Assembly (NCBI GenBank): GCA_002412495.1
Contig: DHVE01000053.1
Coordinates: forward strand, 7,923 to 71,922
DNA length: 64,000 nucleotides
Direction: 5' to 3'
From: Betaproteobacteria bacterium UBA5216
GTDB taxonomy: Bacteria; Pseudomonadota; Gammaproteobacteria; Burkholderiales; SG8-41
Both the position numbers and the translations under genes were made by a program. The notes beneath the pieces are model-generated. The model saw nothing but the letters and a program-made list of their open reading frames with translations, did not search any database and was not told the DNA's origin. Of this stretch, positions 18,627-26,194 are shown one piece after another (the first letter of the stretch is position 1; the number at the start of each line of letters is the position of its first letter).

Positions 18627-20651
18627 TCAGACCGCCACCACCCTGGGCGCATCCACGACTTTCGGAGCGCCCCGATGCTGTTCCTTGATGGATGCATGCT
18701 GCTTTACGATTTCAGTGACATCCAGAATTAACGCCACCCTGCCGTCGCCCAAAATGGACGCGCCCGCCATGAAATCGACTTTCCGGTAATTCGCTTCGAG
18801 GCTCTTGATCACCACCTGATCCTGGCCCAGCAGTTCATCCACCTGAAGTGCGATGGTGCGGTTTTCAACTTCCAGCACCACCAGAACCGACTGCTCCTGC
18901 GACGCCGTGTCCGGCAGGGCGCAAACGTCCGTGAGTTTCAGGATCGGTATATATTCGCCACGCAAATGAATCACGTGACCTTGCCCCACCACCGATTGGA
19001 CCTGCGTGGCCGACACCTGCAGGCACTCGCGTATAAACGTAATGGGAATGATGTAGCGTTCATCGGCCGCTCCGACGATCATGCCATCCACGATCGCCAG
19101 CGTCAGCGGCAGATTGATCGTGAACGTCGTGCCCTTGCCCAGCGCCGAGGTGATATCGAGCGAACCGCCCAGTTTGCGCACGTTTTGGCTGACCACGTCC
19201 AAGCCCACGCCCCTGCCCGATACGCTGCTCACTTTTTGCGCGGTGGAAAACCCCGGCTGCAAAAGCAACGCGAACATCGAAGCTTCGTCGAATTCACCTT
19301 CGGCTATCAATCCGATTTCCACCGCACGCCGGCGCACCAATTCAGGATTGATGCCACGCCCATCGTCCACCACCGTAATCACGAAGCGTCCGCCGCGGTG
19401 TTCAGCGTGTAACGACAGCGTGCCCTTGGCCGGTTTGCCGGCGGCCAGCCGGTCCGCGGGCAATTCGATGCCATGATCCAGCGCATTGCGTACCAGGTGT
19501 GTCAGGGGATCCACCAATTGCTCAATGACGCTCTTGTCGAGTTCAGACTGTTCGCCGGAAATCTTTAGCTCGACGGCCTTGCCCAATTGCAAACCGAGAT
19601 CGCGCACCAGGCGCGGGAACCGGCCAAACACGTGATTCACCGGCATCATGCGGATAGCCAGTATGCGTTCCTGGATATCCTGCACATTGCGTTCCAGTTG
19701 TGCAAAAACGGAGACCGCGCGCGCATCCTTGATTGCGTCGAGATGCTGGGTCGATTGCTTGAGCATGGTATGCGTGATCACCAGCTCGCCGACCAGATTC
19801 ACTAGGTCATCGATTTTGTCGGTGCGCACGTGCATGGTCACCAGACCAACCTCGCGGCGCGCATCCGGCGAAAAATCCTCGGCGCGGCGCGCCGGTCTGG
19901 GCGCCGACGGAGACTCGAGCATCACCGGCTCGGCAACCGGCTCGATTTCCAGCGCGCAGCAATTCGATACCCATTCGAATACGTCGCGGATGTCACCGAT
20001 GGTAGCTTCGGTTTCCAATGAAATGCGCCACGCCAGATAGCAAGTTGTCGGCACGAATGTCCGCACGTCCGGCAGCGCGGATAAATCGACGATGCAACGC
20101 ACCGTCCCGAGATGCGCCAGTTCCTCGATAAAGCGAGCGGGATCGTTGCCGCTGTGAAAAAAATCCTGCGCCGGACGAAACACGATCACATAGGCTTGCT
20201 TGGTTCGCGCAACCACCGTCTCGCCCGCGACCGCCTGCCCGCCAGCGGTCGCACCGCCAGTGCCGGCACGCAGCAACAACTGCAATTCCCTTACGATGCC
20301 AGCGCCCGCCGACGCATCGACCGGCTCCTGCGCCTCGGAAGCGAAGATCCAGTTACGCAGGCAATCCACGCCTCGCAGCAGCACGTTGGTGCATTCGGGA
20401 GTTGCCTGTGCCGTACCTTGACGGAGACGGTCCAGCATGGATTCCATCTCGTGCGCCAGTTCGGCGATGACGCCAAATCCCAGGCTACCCGCGGACCCCT
20501 TCAGCGAATGTACTGCGCGGAAAATGCCATCCAGGGTTTCCTTGCTGTGCCCATGCTGTTCGAGCCGCAGCAAAGCCTGCTCCACGCTATCAAGGCCTTC
20601 GAGGCTCTCGGCAAAGAAGGTTGCGTGAAAACGGGAAAGATCAAGGCTCAT
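18627..20651 (-). CDS. cheA: chemotaxis histidine kinase CheA
   Basis: A 674-aa CheA with all five domains. The Hpt domain holds His48 in IFRAVHSLKGSAGSLGFG. A P2-like response-regulator docking region (about 150-240) is followed by the dimerisation domain with LVGELVITHTML. The kinase domain shows the N box LTHLVRNALDHGIE, G1 VVDDGRGINPE and G2 GRGVGLDVV, and a C-terminal CheW-like domain ends ASILGDGRVALILDV. It phosphorylates CheY and CheB. It sits between mcp and cheW; no separate promoter is evident. Confidence 0.96.
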   Translation of the reverse strand: MSLDLSRFHATFFAESLEGLDSVEQALLRLEQHGHSKETLDGIFRAVHSLKGSAGSLGFGVIAELAHEMESMLDRLRQGTAQATPECTNVLLRGVDCLRNWIFASEAQEPVDASAGAGIVRELQLLLRAGTGGATAGGQAVAGETVVARTKQAYVIVFRPAQDFFHSGNDPARFIEELAHLGTVRCIVDLSALPDVRTFVPTTCYLAWRISLETEATIGDIRDVFEWVSNCCALEIEPVAEPVMLESPSAPRPARRAEDFSPDARREVGLVTMHVRTDKIDDLVNLVGELVITHTMLKQSTQHLDAIKDARAVSVFAQLERNVQDIQERILAIRMMPVNHVFGRFPRLVRDLGLQLGKAVELKISGEQSELDKSVIEQLVDPLTHLVRNALDHGIELPADRLAAGKPAKGTLSLHAEHRGGRFVITVVDDGRGINPELVRRRAVEIGLIAEGEFDEASMFALLLQPGFSTAQKVSSVSGRGVGLDVVSQNVRKLGGSLDITSALGKGTTFTINLPLTLAIVDGMIVGAADERYIIPITFIRECLQVSATQVQSVVGQGHVIHLRGEYIPILKLTDVCALPDTASQEQSVLVVLEVENRTIALQVDELLGQDQVVIKSLEANYRKVDFMAGASILGDGRVALILDVTEIVKQHASIKEQHRGAPKVVDAPRVVAV

Positions 20652-20675
20652 GTCGTTATCGCTGAAACCGCATCG

Positions 20676-21989
20676 TCAAAATTCCTTCCAGTCGCCATCG
20701 TCTCTGGAGCCGCCGCGCGGCGCCGACGCTAGGCTGGCGGCGGCAACAGCCGGCCCCGCTGAACGGACGGCGACCGCCACGGCGGCTGCTGGTTCAGGCG
20801 CGCGGCCGGCCGCGCCGGACGTTCCGGACGTTCCAACCGTACCGGGCGCAGCGGCGCGCCGGGAAGTACCAGCGACGTTACGCCGGTGATCGAGAAGAAC
20901 CCTGTCGTTCTCGTCAATCTTGAACACGCGCGTCATTTCGCGCAGGCGCTGTGCCTGCGTGCGCATGGAATCGGCCGCGGCCGTCGCCTGCTCCACGACT
21001 GCAGCATTCTGCTGCACGACCTCATCCATCTGAAGAATCGCCAGATTGATCTGGTCGATACCGCTGGATTGATCAGCCGAGGCATTGCTGATTTGGTCTA
21101 TGATTCCACTGAGGTTTGCGACGGAATCCACGATTTCATTCATCGTCTTGCCGGCGTTTTCAACCAGCCGGGTGCCCGCATCGACCTTTTCAACGGAGTT
21201 GCCGATCAATACCTTGATCTCCTTCGCGGCCTCCGCGGATCGCTGCGCAAGGCTGCGAACCTCGGAAGCCACCACCGCAAACCCCCGGCCTTGTTCGCCG
21301 GCACGCGCGGCCTCAACGGCGGCGTTCAACGCGAGAATATTTGTCTGAAATGCGATGCCATCGATAACGGAAATAATATCCGAAATCTTGCGCGAGCTTT
21401 CCTGGATATCGTTCATGGTCAGCACCACATCGCCCACGACTCTTCCGCCGTTTGCCGCCACCACATTCGCGCTTTTTGCCAGTACATTTGCCTTGCGCGC
21501 GCTCTCGGTGTTTTCCTTCACCGCGGCAGTCAACGCTTCCATGCTGGACGCGGTTTGCTCCAGGGTCGAAGCCTGTTCTTCCGTGCGCTGAGACAGATTG
21601 TTATTGCCACTCGCCACTTCGTTGGCCGACGTGGCGATGGCTTCCGCGCTGTCGCGAATATCACTCACCATGCGCGTGAGATTTTCATCCATGGTCTTAA
21701 GCGCCAGCATCAGTTTGCCGAATTCGCCGCGCCCATCGGTTTCTATCGTCACGGTCAAGTCGCCGGCGGCCACCCGATTTGCCAGCGACACCGCCGTCGC
21801 GAGCGGTATGCTAATGGCGCGCAAGGTAACTATCCACATGACCATCAGCAGCATGATCGTTACCACGACCAGCCCCACCATCACATTACGCGGCCCACCC
21901 TGCAAGTGCATGATACCCACCACCGCCATGCCCAGAATCAGCGCAAGCAAAAACGCAACGCCCAGCCGCAAACTGCTCTTAACGGTCAT
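20676..21989 (-). CDS. methyl-accepting chemotaxis protein without a periplasmic sensor domain
   Basis: A 437-aa receptor. Two transmembrane helices (about 8-27 and 37-58) are separated by only about ten residues (MHLQGGPRN), so there is no periplasmic ligand domain. A HAMP-like segment (ANRVAAGDLTVTIETDGRGEFGKL) and a full signalling domain follow, with the tip EAARAGEQGRGFAVVASEVRSLAQRSAEAAKEI. The tail is Ala/Pro-rich and lacks the canonical NWETF pentapeptide. It is the only full MCP in this operon. Confidence 0.93.
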   Translation of the reverse strand: MTVKSSLRLGVAFLLALILGMAVVGIMHLQGGPRNVMVGLVVVTIMLLMVMWIVTLRAISIPLATAVSLANRVAAGDLTVTIETDGRGEFGKLMLALKTMDENLTRMVSDIRDSAEAIATSANEVASGNNNLSQRTEEQASTLEQTASSMEALTAAVKENTESARKANVLAKSANVVAANGGRVVGDVVLTMNDIQESSRKISDIISVIDGIAFQTNILALNAAVEAARAGEQGRGFAVVASEVRSLAQRSAEAAKEIKVLIGNSVEKVDAGTRLVENAGKTMNEIVDSVANLSGIIDQISNASADQSSGIDQINLAILQMDEVVQQNAAVVEQATAAADSMRTQAQRLREMTRVFKIDENDRVLLDHRRNVAGTSRRAAAPGTVGTSGTSGAAGRAPEPAAAVAVAVRSAGPAVAAASLASAPRGGSRDDGDWKEF

Positions 21990-22026
21990 CTAGATACTCT
22001 CTAATTACCTTCTAATCCAAAAAATG

Positions 22027-22392
22027 CTAAGCCGGCAGCACCTTGCGCAACACGTTCAGCAGCGCTTCCGGATCAAAGGGTTTGACTATCCAGCCCGTCG
22101 CGCCCGCCGCGCGCCCCTTGGATTTCATTTCCGGTTGCGATTCGGTGGTCAACAGTATGATCGGCACAAATTTGTACTCGGGCAACTTGCGTAACTCCGC
22201 GACCAGTTCGATCCCCGTGCGCCCCGGCATGTTCACGTCCGAAATCACCAGATCAAACCGTTGTGTTTGCGCCAGCGCGAGCGCCTCGTCGGTGTTGCCG
22301 GCTTCGGCGACCTTGTGTCCAGCCGAGGCCAGCGTGAAATTGACCATCTGCCGCATGGTCATGGAGTCATCAACAATCATGATATTCGACAC
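22027..22392 (-). CDS. cheY: chemotaxis response regulator CheY
   Basis: A 121-aa stand-alone receiver. The acidic pair is in MIVDDS, the phospho-acceptor Asp52 in LVISDVNMPG, the switch Thr in ILLTTES and the Lys in WIVKPFDPEAL. The start is GTG with GGGAGAG upstream. It lies between mcp and the MCP/CheZ-like gene. It should carry the signal to the flagellar or twitching motor, whose genes are outside the window. Confidence 0.95.
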   Translation of the reverse strand: MSNIMIVDDSMTMRQMVNFTLASAGHKVAEAGNTDEALALAQTQRFDLVISDVNMPGRTGIELVAELRKLPEYKFVPIILLTTESQPEMKSKGRAAGATGWIVKPFDPEALLNVLRKVLPA

Positions 22393-22408
22393 AACTCTCT
22401 CCCGAAAT

Positions 22409-23758
22409 CTAGAATAACTCTACGTCTACTTTTTGTACTTTACCGGGCGCCAAGTCCTCGCGAACCGCGATACGCGATTCACCCTCCGAAGCCGAGGCGC
22501 CATCCGCGGCACGCGCCAAACCCGCGGCGCGCGTATTGGATTCGGAGTCCGAAAGGGACTCCGCCGCCTTCGCCAACAGCGGCGCCTTGATGTGCTGAAG
22601 TTTTTGCTGGGTAATATCCTGATACTGCATCGCGACGATAATCTGATTGATATCGTTGCGCACATCCTTGCCCAGCGAGGTGATCTTCTCCAGCGTGGTG
22701 GTGACCTCCCGCGCCTTTTCCATCGTGGCGATGTTGAGCTGCGACACATCTACCTTGGCCTGCACGGCCGCCAGCCGCACATTGTCGCTGGATTTACTCA
22801 ACTCTTCGTAAGTGCCGCCCATCACTTCACGGATCTTCTCCAGACCATCGCGCATGCGGCGCGTCAACTCATGTGCCGATGTGCTGGTCTCGCGAATGCG
22901 GTCTGCAATTTCAACAAACCAGCGGCCATCGGCATTGGCGTCGCGGTTGGCCGCCACCGTGGAATCGAGCGCCAGCTTGCGAATTCGCGCCGCCATGTTG
23001 CGCAATTCGTCCAGCATTTCGTCTATTGCCAGTGAATGTTCTCGCACCACATCCTGATGGCGTGACATTTCTTCGGATGCCTTGGAAAAATCCATCATGC
23101 GGCTGGTAACGTTATCCAGTTGCCGTTCGTACGCCGTGATGAAATCAGGCAACGACAACCAGGCAGATCCACCAGCCCCGTCGGCCGAACTGCTCTTTAG
23201 CAGCCGCACGGCACTGTCCATTTGCTGCCCGGTCTTGTCCATGATGACGCGAAAGCTCTTGCCGATCTTCGCGGCAGCCGCCTCGGATTGCTGAGTCACG
23301 TCGTCCAGAGACGCGCGCGCATGCCGGATGCTATCTCCCGCGATATGCGACGATTCCATCCATTGGTTCAGCAAACCTTGCATCAGCGCCATCGACTGCG
23401 CGGTGGCAACCGCATCACCCGTATTGCGCACCGGCGTGTCCGTCGCCTGCGCGGGCGCTGATTCCGCGCGGCTGGCCATCACATGGTAAATCAGGAATAA
23501 CGACACCACCGAAAACACCAGCGAAACGCCCGCAACCCACAACGGCACCGCCCACACACCCCATATCCAGGGAAGCAGCACGGCCGCCGCGCACAGCGCC
23601 AGCGCCTTGCCTTTTCCCTTATCCTGCCGCTGCGCCCGCTCCTTGTTTTTTTCTGTTTCGGGCTTTTCCACCTTTATGGCGCCGCCACCAGCACTGGCGT
23701 TTCCACCACGGGACGTCCCACCACCCTCCGGCTCGCTGAGATCGAAATCGACGCTCAC
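22409..23758 (-). CDS. membrane MCP-like protein with a CheZ-like motif
   Basis: A 449-aa protein. Two adjacent transmembrane helices lie at about residues 51-94, with a long Gly/Lys-rich cytoplasmic N-terminus. A coiled-coil region follows, then a degenerate MCP tip (IRKLALDSTVAANRDANADGRWFVEIADRI, aligning to LALNAAIEAARA...GFAVVA). Near residue 385 lies MQYQDITQQKLQHI, which fits the D-x-x-x-Q helix of CheZ phosphatases. I infer it may be the operon's CheY-P phosphatase, since no cheZ, cheC or cheX is present. The GTG start overlaps the STAS gene stop (GTGA). Confidence 0.7.
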   Translation of the reverse strand: MSVDFDLSEPEGGGTSRGGNASAGGGAIKVEKPETEKNKERAQRQDKGKGKALALCAAAVLLPWIWGVWAVPLWVAGVSLVFSVVSLFLIYHVMASRAESAPAQATDTPVRNTGDAVATAQSMALMQGLLNQWMESSHIAGDSIRHARASLDDVTQQSEAAAAKIGKSFRVIMDKTGQQMDSAVRLLKSSSADGAGGSAWLSLPDFITAYERQLDNVTSRMMDFSKASEEMSRHQDVVREHSLAIDEMLDELRNMAARIRKLALDSTVAANRDANADGRWFVEIADRIRETSTSAHELTRRMRDGLEKIREVMGGTYEELSKSSDNVRLAAVQAKVDVSQLNIATMEKAREVTTTLEKITSLGKDVRNDINQIIVAMQYQDITQQKLQHIKAPLLAKAAESLSDSESNTRAAGLARAADGASASEGESRIAVREDLAPGKVQKVDVELF

Positions 23759-24078
23759 GTATCCCCTCCCAATACCGCGTCTATCGCCAGCAGCGAAAGC
23801 AACTCGCTCAAGCGCTCCGACGGATTATTAATCCGTACTGATTTCCCTTGTTCACGCGCACGCACCACGGCGACAGCCAGCAGCTGTGCCAGGGCCGTAT
23901 CCGGTCGAGCCACCGCGGACGCATCCAGTTCCACCACTGCATGCGCTTGCAGGCGATCGCGAATCTCTTTCCAGATTTCGTCGATTTCGCGTATTCCGGC
24001 GTCCGCGGCAAGAGCGTATGAATTAGTAGGCACTTTTATTATGACTGACGATGATCCAGCACAGTTTGGTGGATGCAC
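23755..24078 (-). CDS. STAS-domain protein heading the chemotaxis operon
   Basis: A 107-aa single STAS domain (anti-sigma-factor-antagonist fold): AVVELDASAVARPDTALAQLLAVAVVRAREQGKSVRINNP. The usual phospho-acceptor Ser after the conserved Asp is Thr here (PDTALAQ). In other chemosensory operons such small STAS proteins act as phosphorylatable switches. A TATAAT on the minus strand at 24086-24081 is only 3 nt before the GTG used, so the true start may lie further in, for example at a GTG before PTNSYALAA. It is coupled to the next gene by GTGA. Confidence 0.75.
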   Translation of the reverse strand: MHPPNCAGSSSVIIKVPTNSYALAADAGIREIDEIWKEIRDRLQAHAVVELDASAVARPDTALAQLLAVAVVRAREQGKSVRINNPSERLSELLSLLAIDAVLGGDT

Positions 24079-24265
24079 GGATTATAAACATTCACGTCCG
24101 CCGCGTTTGAAATTCCCGCTTGCGTCACGCACCGGTCTTCACCTACAAAGCCTCCATTCCAACAGCATTACTTTACCAACGGATCGGCGGTAATCAGCGG
24201 CATGCCCGTATTAACCAATATTTTTATAAAACAATCGCTTACCATGTGCACAATGACAGCGGGGA

Positions 24266-25384
24266 TTACTTGCCGCGCATCTCGGCCATCGAGCGCGCAT
24301 ACTGCCCATCGGAGCGCTTTAACGCTCGGGTAACCGCCTTGGTCGCGCCAAACGTAGGTATCACCGCCGAGTGCTTGCCGGCGCCGCCAATCACGGCAAT
24401 CAGCAGATTGTCAGCGTTGTGTATCATGGGCACTGGCGCGTCCATTCCGGCATTTTTGTAGACAGAGGCAAATGCCACTCGAAAGCGCCGTTCAATGTTC
24501 TCTTTGGAAAACGTCCCCAGCGGAAGCGTCGCGTGTTGTGCGATGAATTGCTTGGCTGCCCGCTTGCTGATGCCGTCATTGGCGATAGTCGCGGCGTGTT
24601 CCGGCCCCATCACCACCAGCGGCATGGCGTCGGGATAATAGATGTCGTTCGAGCCGGTTGAAATCAGGGTGCCCGCGATGGTCTTGAGGATGCCTTCACC
24701 GCTGATGCTTTCATGATCGTTCACGTTATGCGGGCACTCCCCGCCGACCACCGTGACGCAAGTGGCTTCACGGGGGAAACCCCGCTCCACATGCAGCGGC
24801 ACCCAGGGGTTTCCTGCTTCGTTTTCAGCCACGCAATAGGAATATTTGTTCGGCCCGCCGAATGTGGACATATCGCCAAGCGCGGGGATGGCACCGCCAA
24901 TATTCAATAAAATCAATCGGATAGCGCGCCCTATCGTGGCATTGCTATGAGTCCCGGGACCAAAGGCATTGTGCCCGCTGTTCATGCCCAGTTCTTTCGC
25001 CCCGGGGCCATTGACGATGACCAGCGGTGAACACATATGTGTGGTCGCCTGAATCCCATACAGGTTAAAGGCCTCGTCGCACATGGCCTCGACCGCCAGA
25101 ATAATCAACGGAAAATATTCCGGCTTGCAACCGGCCATAACCGCATTCGCCGCCAAACGCACGGGCGTAGCCTCGCCATAACGCGGCGCTACCTTGCCCA
25201 CCGGCTCATTCCACGGGCGATCACAGTACTCCAGCATCGCGGCGACTCGTTCCTCCGTGGGCGGTATCAGCGGCAGGCCGTCTCCCCATCCCTTTTCCAG
25301 ATAAAGCGCGTTTATTGAAAAGAAATCGTCCTTGGCTTCCAAGCTAGCATCCGGGGCTTTTAACAATGCCGAAAGATCGTTCAC
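24266..25384 (-). CDS. hypothetical protein coupled to the UGSC selenoprotein
   Basis: A 372-aa soluble protein I cannot assign to a named enzyme. It begins VNDLSALLKAPDASLEAKDDFF from GTG. Conserved-looking segments are GDGLPLIPPTEERV, VRLAANAVMAGCKPEYFPLI, SPLVIVNGPGAKELGMNSGHNAFGPG, NIGGAIPALGDMSTFGGPNKYSYC, and GGECPHNVNDHES, with about seven cysteines. The GTG overlaps the selenoprotein stop (GTGA), so the two are made together and probably act together, perhaps as catalytic and redox partners. No signal peptide. Confidence 0.72.
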   Translation of the reverse strand: MNDLSALLKAPDASLEAKDDFFSINALYLEKGWGDGLPLIPPTEERVAAMLEYCDRPWNEPVGKVAPRYGEATPVRLAANAVMAGCKPEYFPLIILAVEAMCDEAFNLYGIQATTHMCSPLVIVNGPGAKELGMNSGHNAFGPGTHSNATIGRAIRLILLNIGGAIPALGDMSTFGGPNKYSYCVAENEAGNPWVPLHVERGFPREATCVTVVGGECPHNVNDHESISGEGILKTIAGTLISTGSNDIYYPDAMPLVVMGPEHAATIANDGISKRAAKQFIAQHATLPLGTFSKENIERRFRVAFASVYKNAGMDAPVPMIHNADNLLIAVIGGAGKHSAVIPTFGATKAVTRALKRSDGQYARSMAEMRGK

Positions 25385-25929
25385 TTCGAATGCTCCTTGA
25401 TCAACTTCACAAACTCAGGGATGGCCACTCCCGCGCGCCCTTCGACTTTTTCCAGCGAAATTCCGCCCAGCGGATGCGGTATTACGATCAATGGCAAATC
25501 CGGCACGCCAAACACGCGCGATTGCGCCTTACCCAGTTTCAGGAAGGGATCCGTACAGATTACCGCCGTTACCAAACCGCGTTTACGTAACTCTGACATA
25601 TCGTGGACACTCCACGATGTGCAGGAACCTCAATCCGCCATGGCGCTGATGACGCAATCCGCCTGGGCGGTGAATTCATCCAGCACATTTTTCTCGGCCG
25701 GAATCGATGGCGACGGCTTCCGGAGCGCCACCACGGAAGCCACCTTCATTTGCGCCTTCACCCCTTCCACAATGAACTTCAGCAGGTGGTCTGCGTTGCC
25801 TTTGCTGTTATCGAGAATGCCGAGCCGTATGCCGTCAACGGATAAGTCACGTTGTCGCCCGGTCGCAATTGCCGCTGGCGGCGGCGCTTCGGGCACCACC
25901 AATCTCACCATTGCCATGGTATTGCTCAT
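25381..25929 (-). CDS. UGSC-motif selenoprotein (in-frame TGA read as selenocysteine)
   Basis: Read through the TGA at 25632-25630, this is one 182-aa protein with Sec at residue 100. Codons TGA-GGT-TCC-TGC give U-G-S-C, a redox UxxC motif that defines the UGSC (seleno)protein family, and the next residues are TSWSVHDMSELRKRG. The first half (GIRLGILDNSKGNADHLLKFI, ending QADCVISAMAD) and second half (LVTAVICTDPFLKLGKAQ, LPLIVIPHPLGGIS) are both needed for a complete domain. The ATG at 25929 has GGAGGT 6 nt upstream; the longer frame to 26025 lacks support. A bacterial SECIS hairpin starts 11 nt after the TGA. It is coupled by GTGA to the 372-aa gene. selA/B/C/D are not in the window. Family function is unknown. 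Confidence 0.88.
25600..25632 (-). promoter_or_regulatory. bacterial SECIS element following the Sec codon
   Basis: On the minus strand the TGA (25632-25630) is followed by 11 nt, then ATCGTGGA-GTG-TCCACGAT (25618-25600), a perfect 8-bp stem with a GUG loop. The 11-nt spacing and apical GU match the E. coli fdhF SECIS layout as I know it. The bulged U of fdhF is not seen. Confidence 0.8.
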
Positions 25930-26106
25930 GAAATTACCTCCAAACTGTCGGGAAGCTGCCGACTTTATCGTATGCGCTGCCCTGCGGCAAACCCGTAAGG
26001 CGTTGACCCAAAAATGCACTGTCAATCAAGAGATTAGCTCCGCCAAGCCGCGTTTGGTGGCCCAATACCCCGATGTCTTTATTTCTAATAGCATTTGAAC
26101 ATGTCT

Positions 26107-26118
26107 CAGGATATCCTG
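26107..26118. promoter_or_regulatory. 12-bp perfect palindrome between divergent genes
   Basis: CAGGATATCCTG lies in the 265-nt gap between the selenoprotein start (25929) and the GGDEF/EAL start (26195). It may be a regulator site for either gene; nothing else supports a specific regulator. Confidence 0.25.
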
Positions 26119-26194
26119 TACCTGTTTTCAATAACCAACCGGCAACAAATGACCGTGTATCCATCGGCCACGAATACTTGCACTAAAGGGTCTG

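Noticed and set aside
20886..22004. 372-aa plus-strand frame
   Set aside because: Antisense to the MCP; the opposite strand has a complete receptor.
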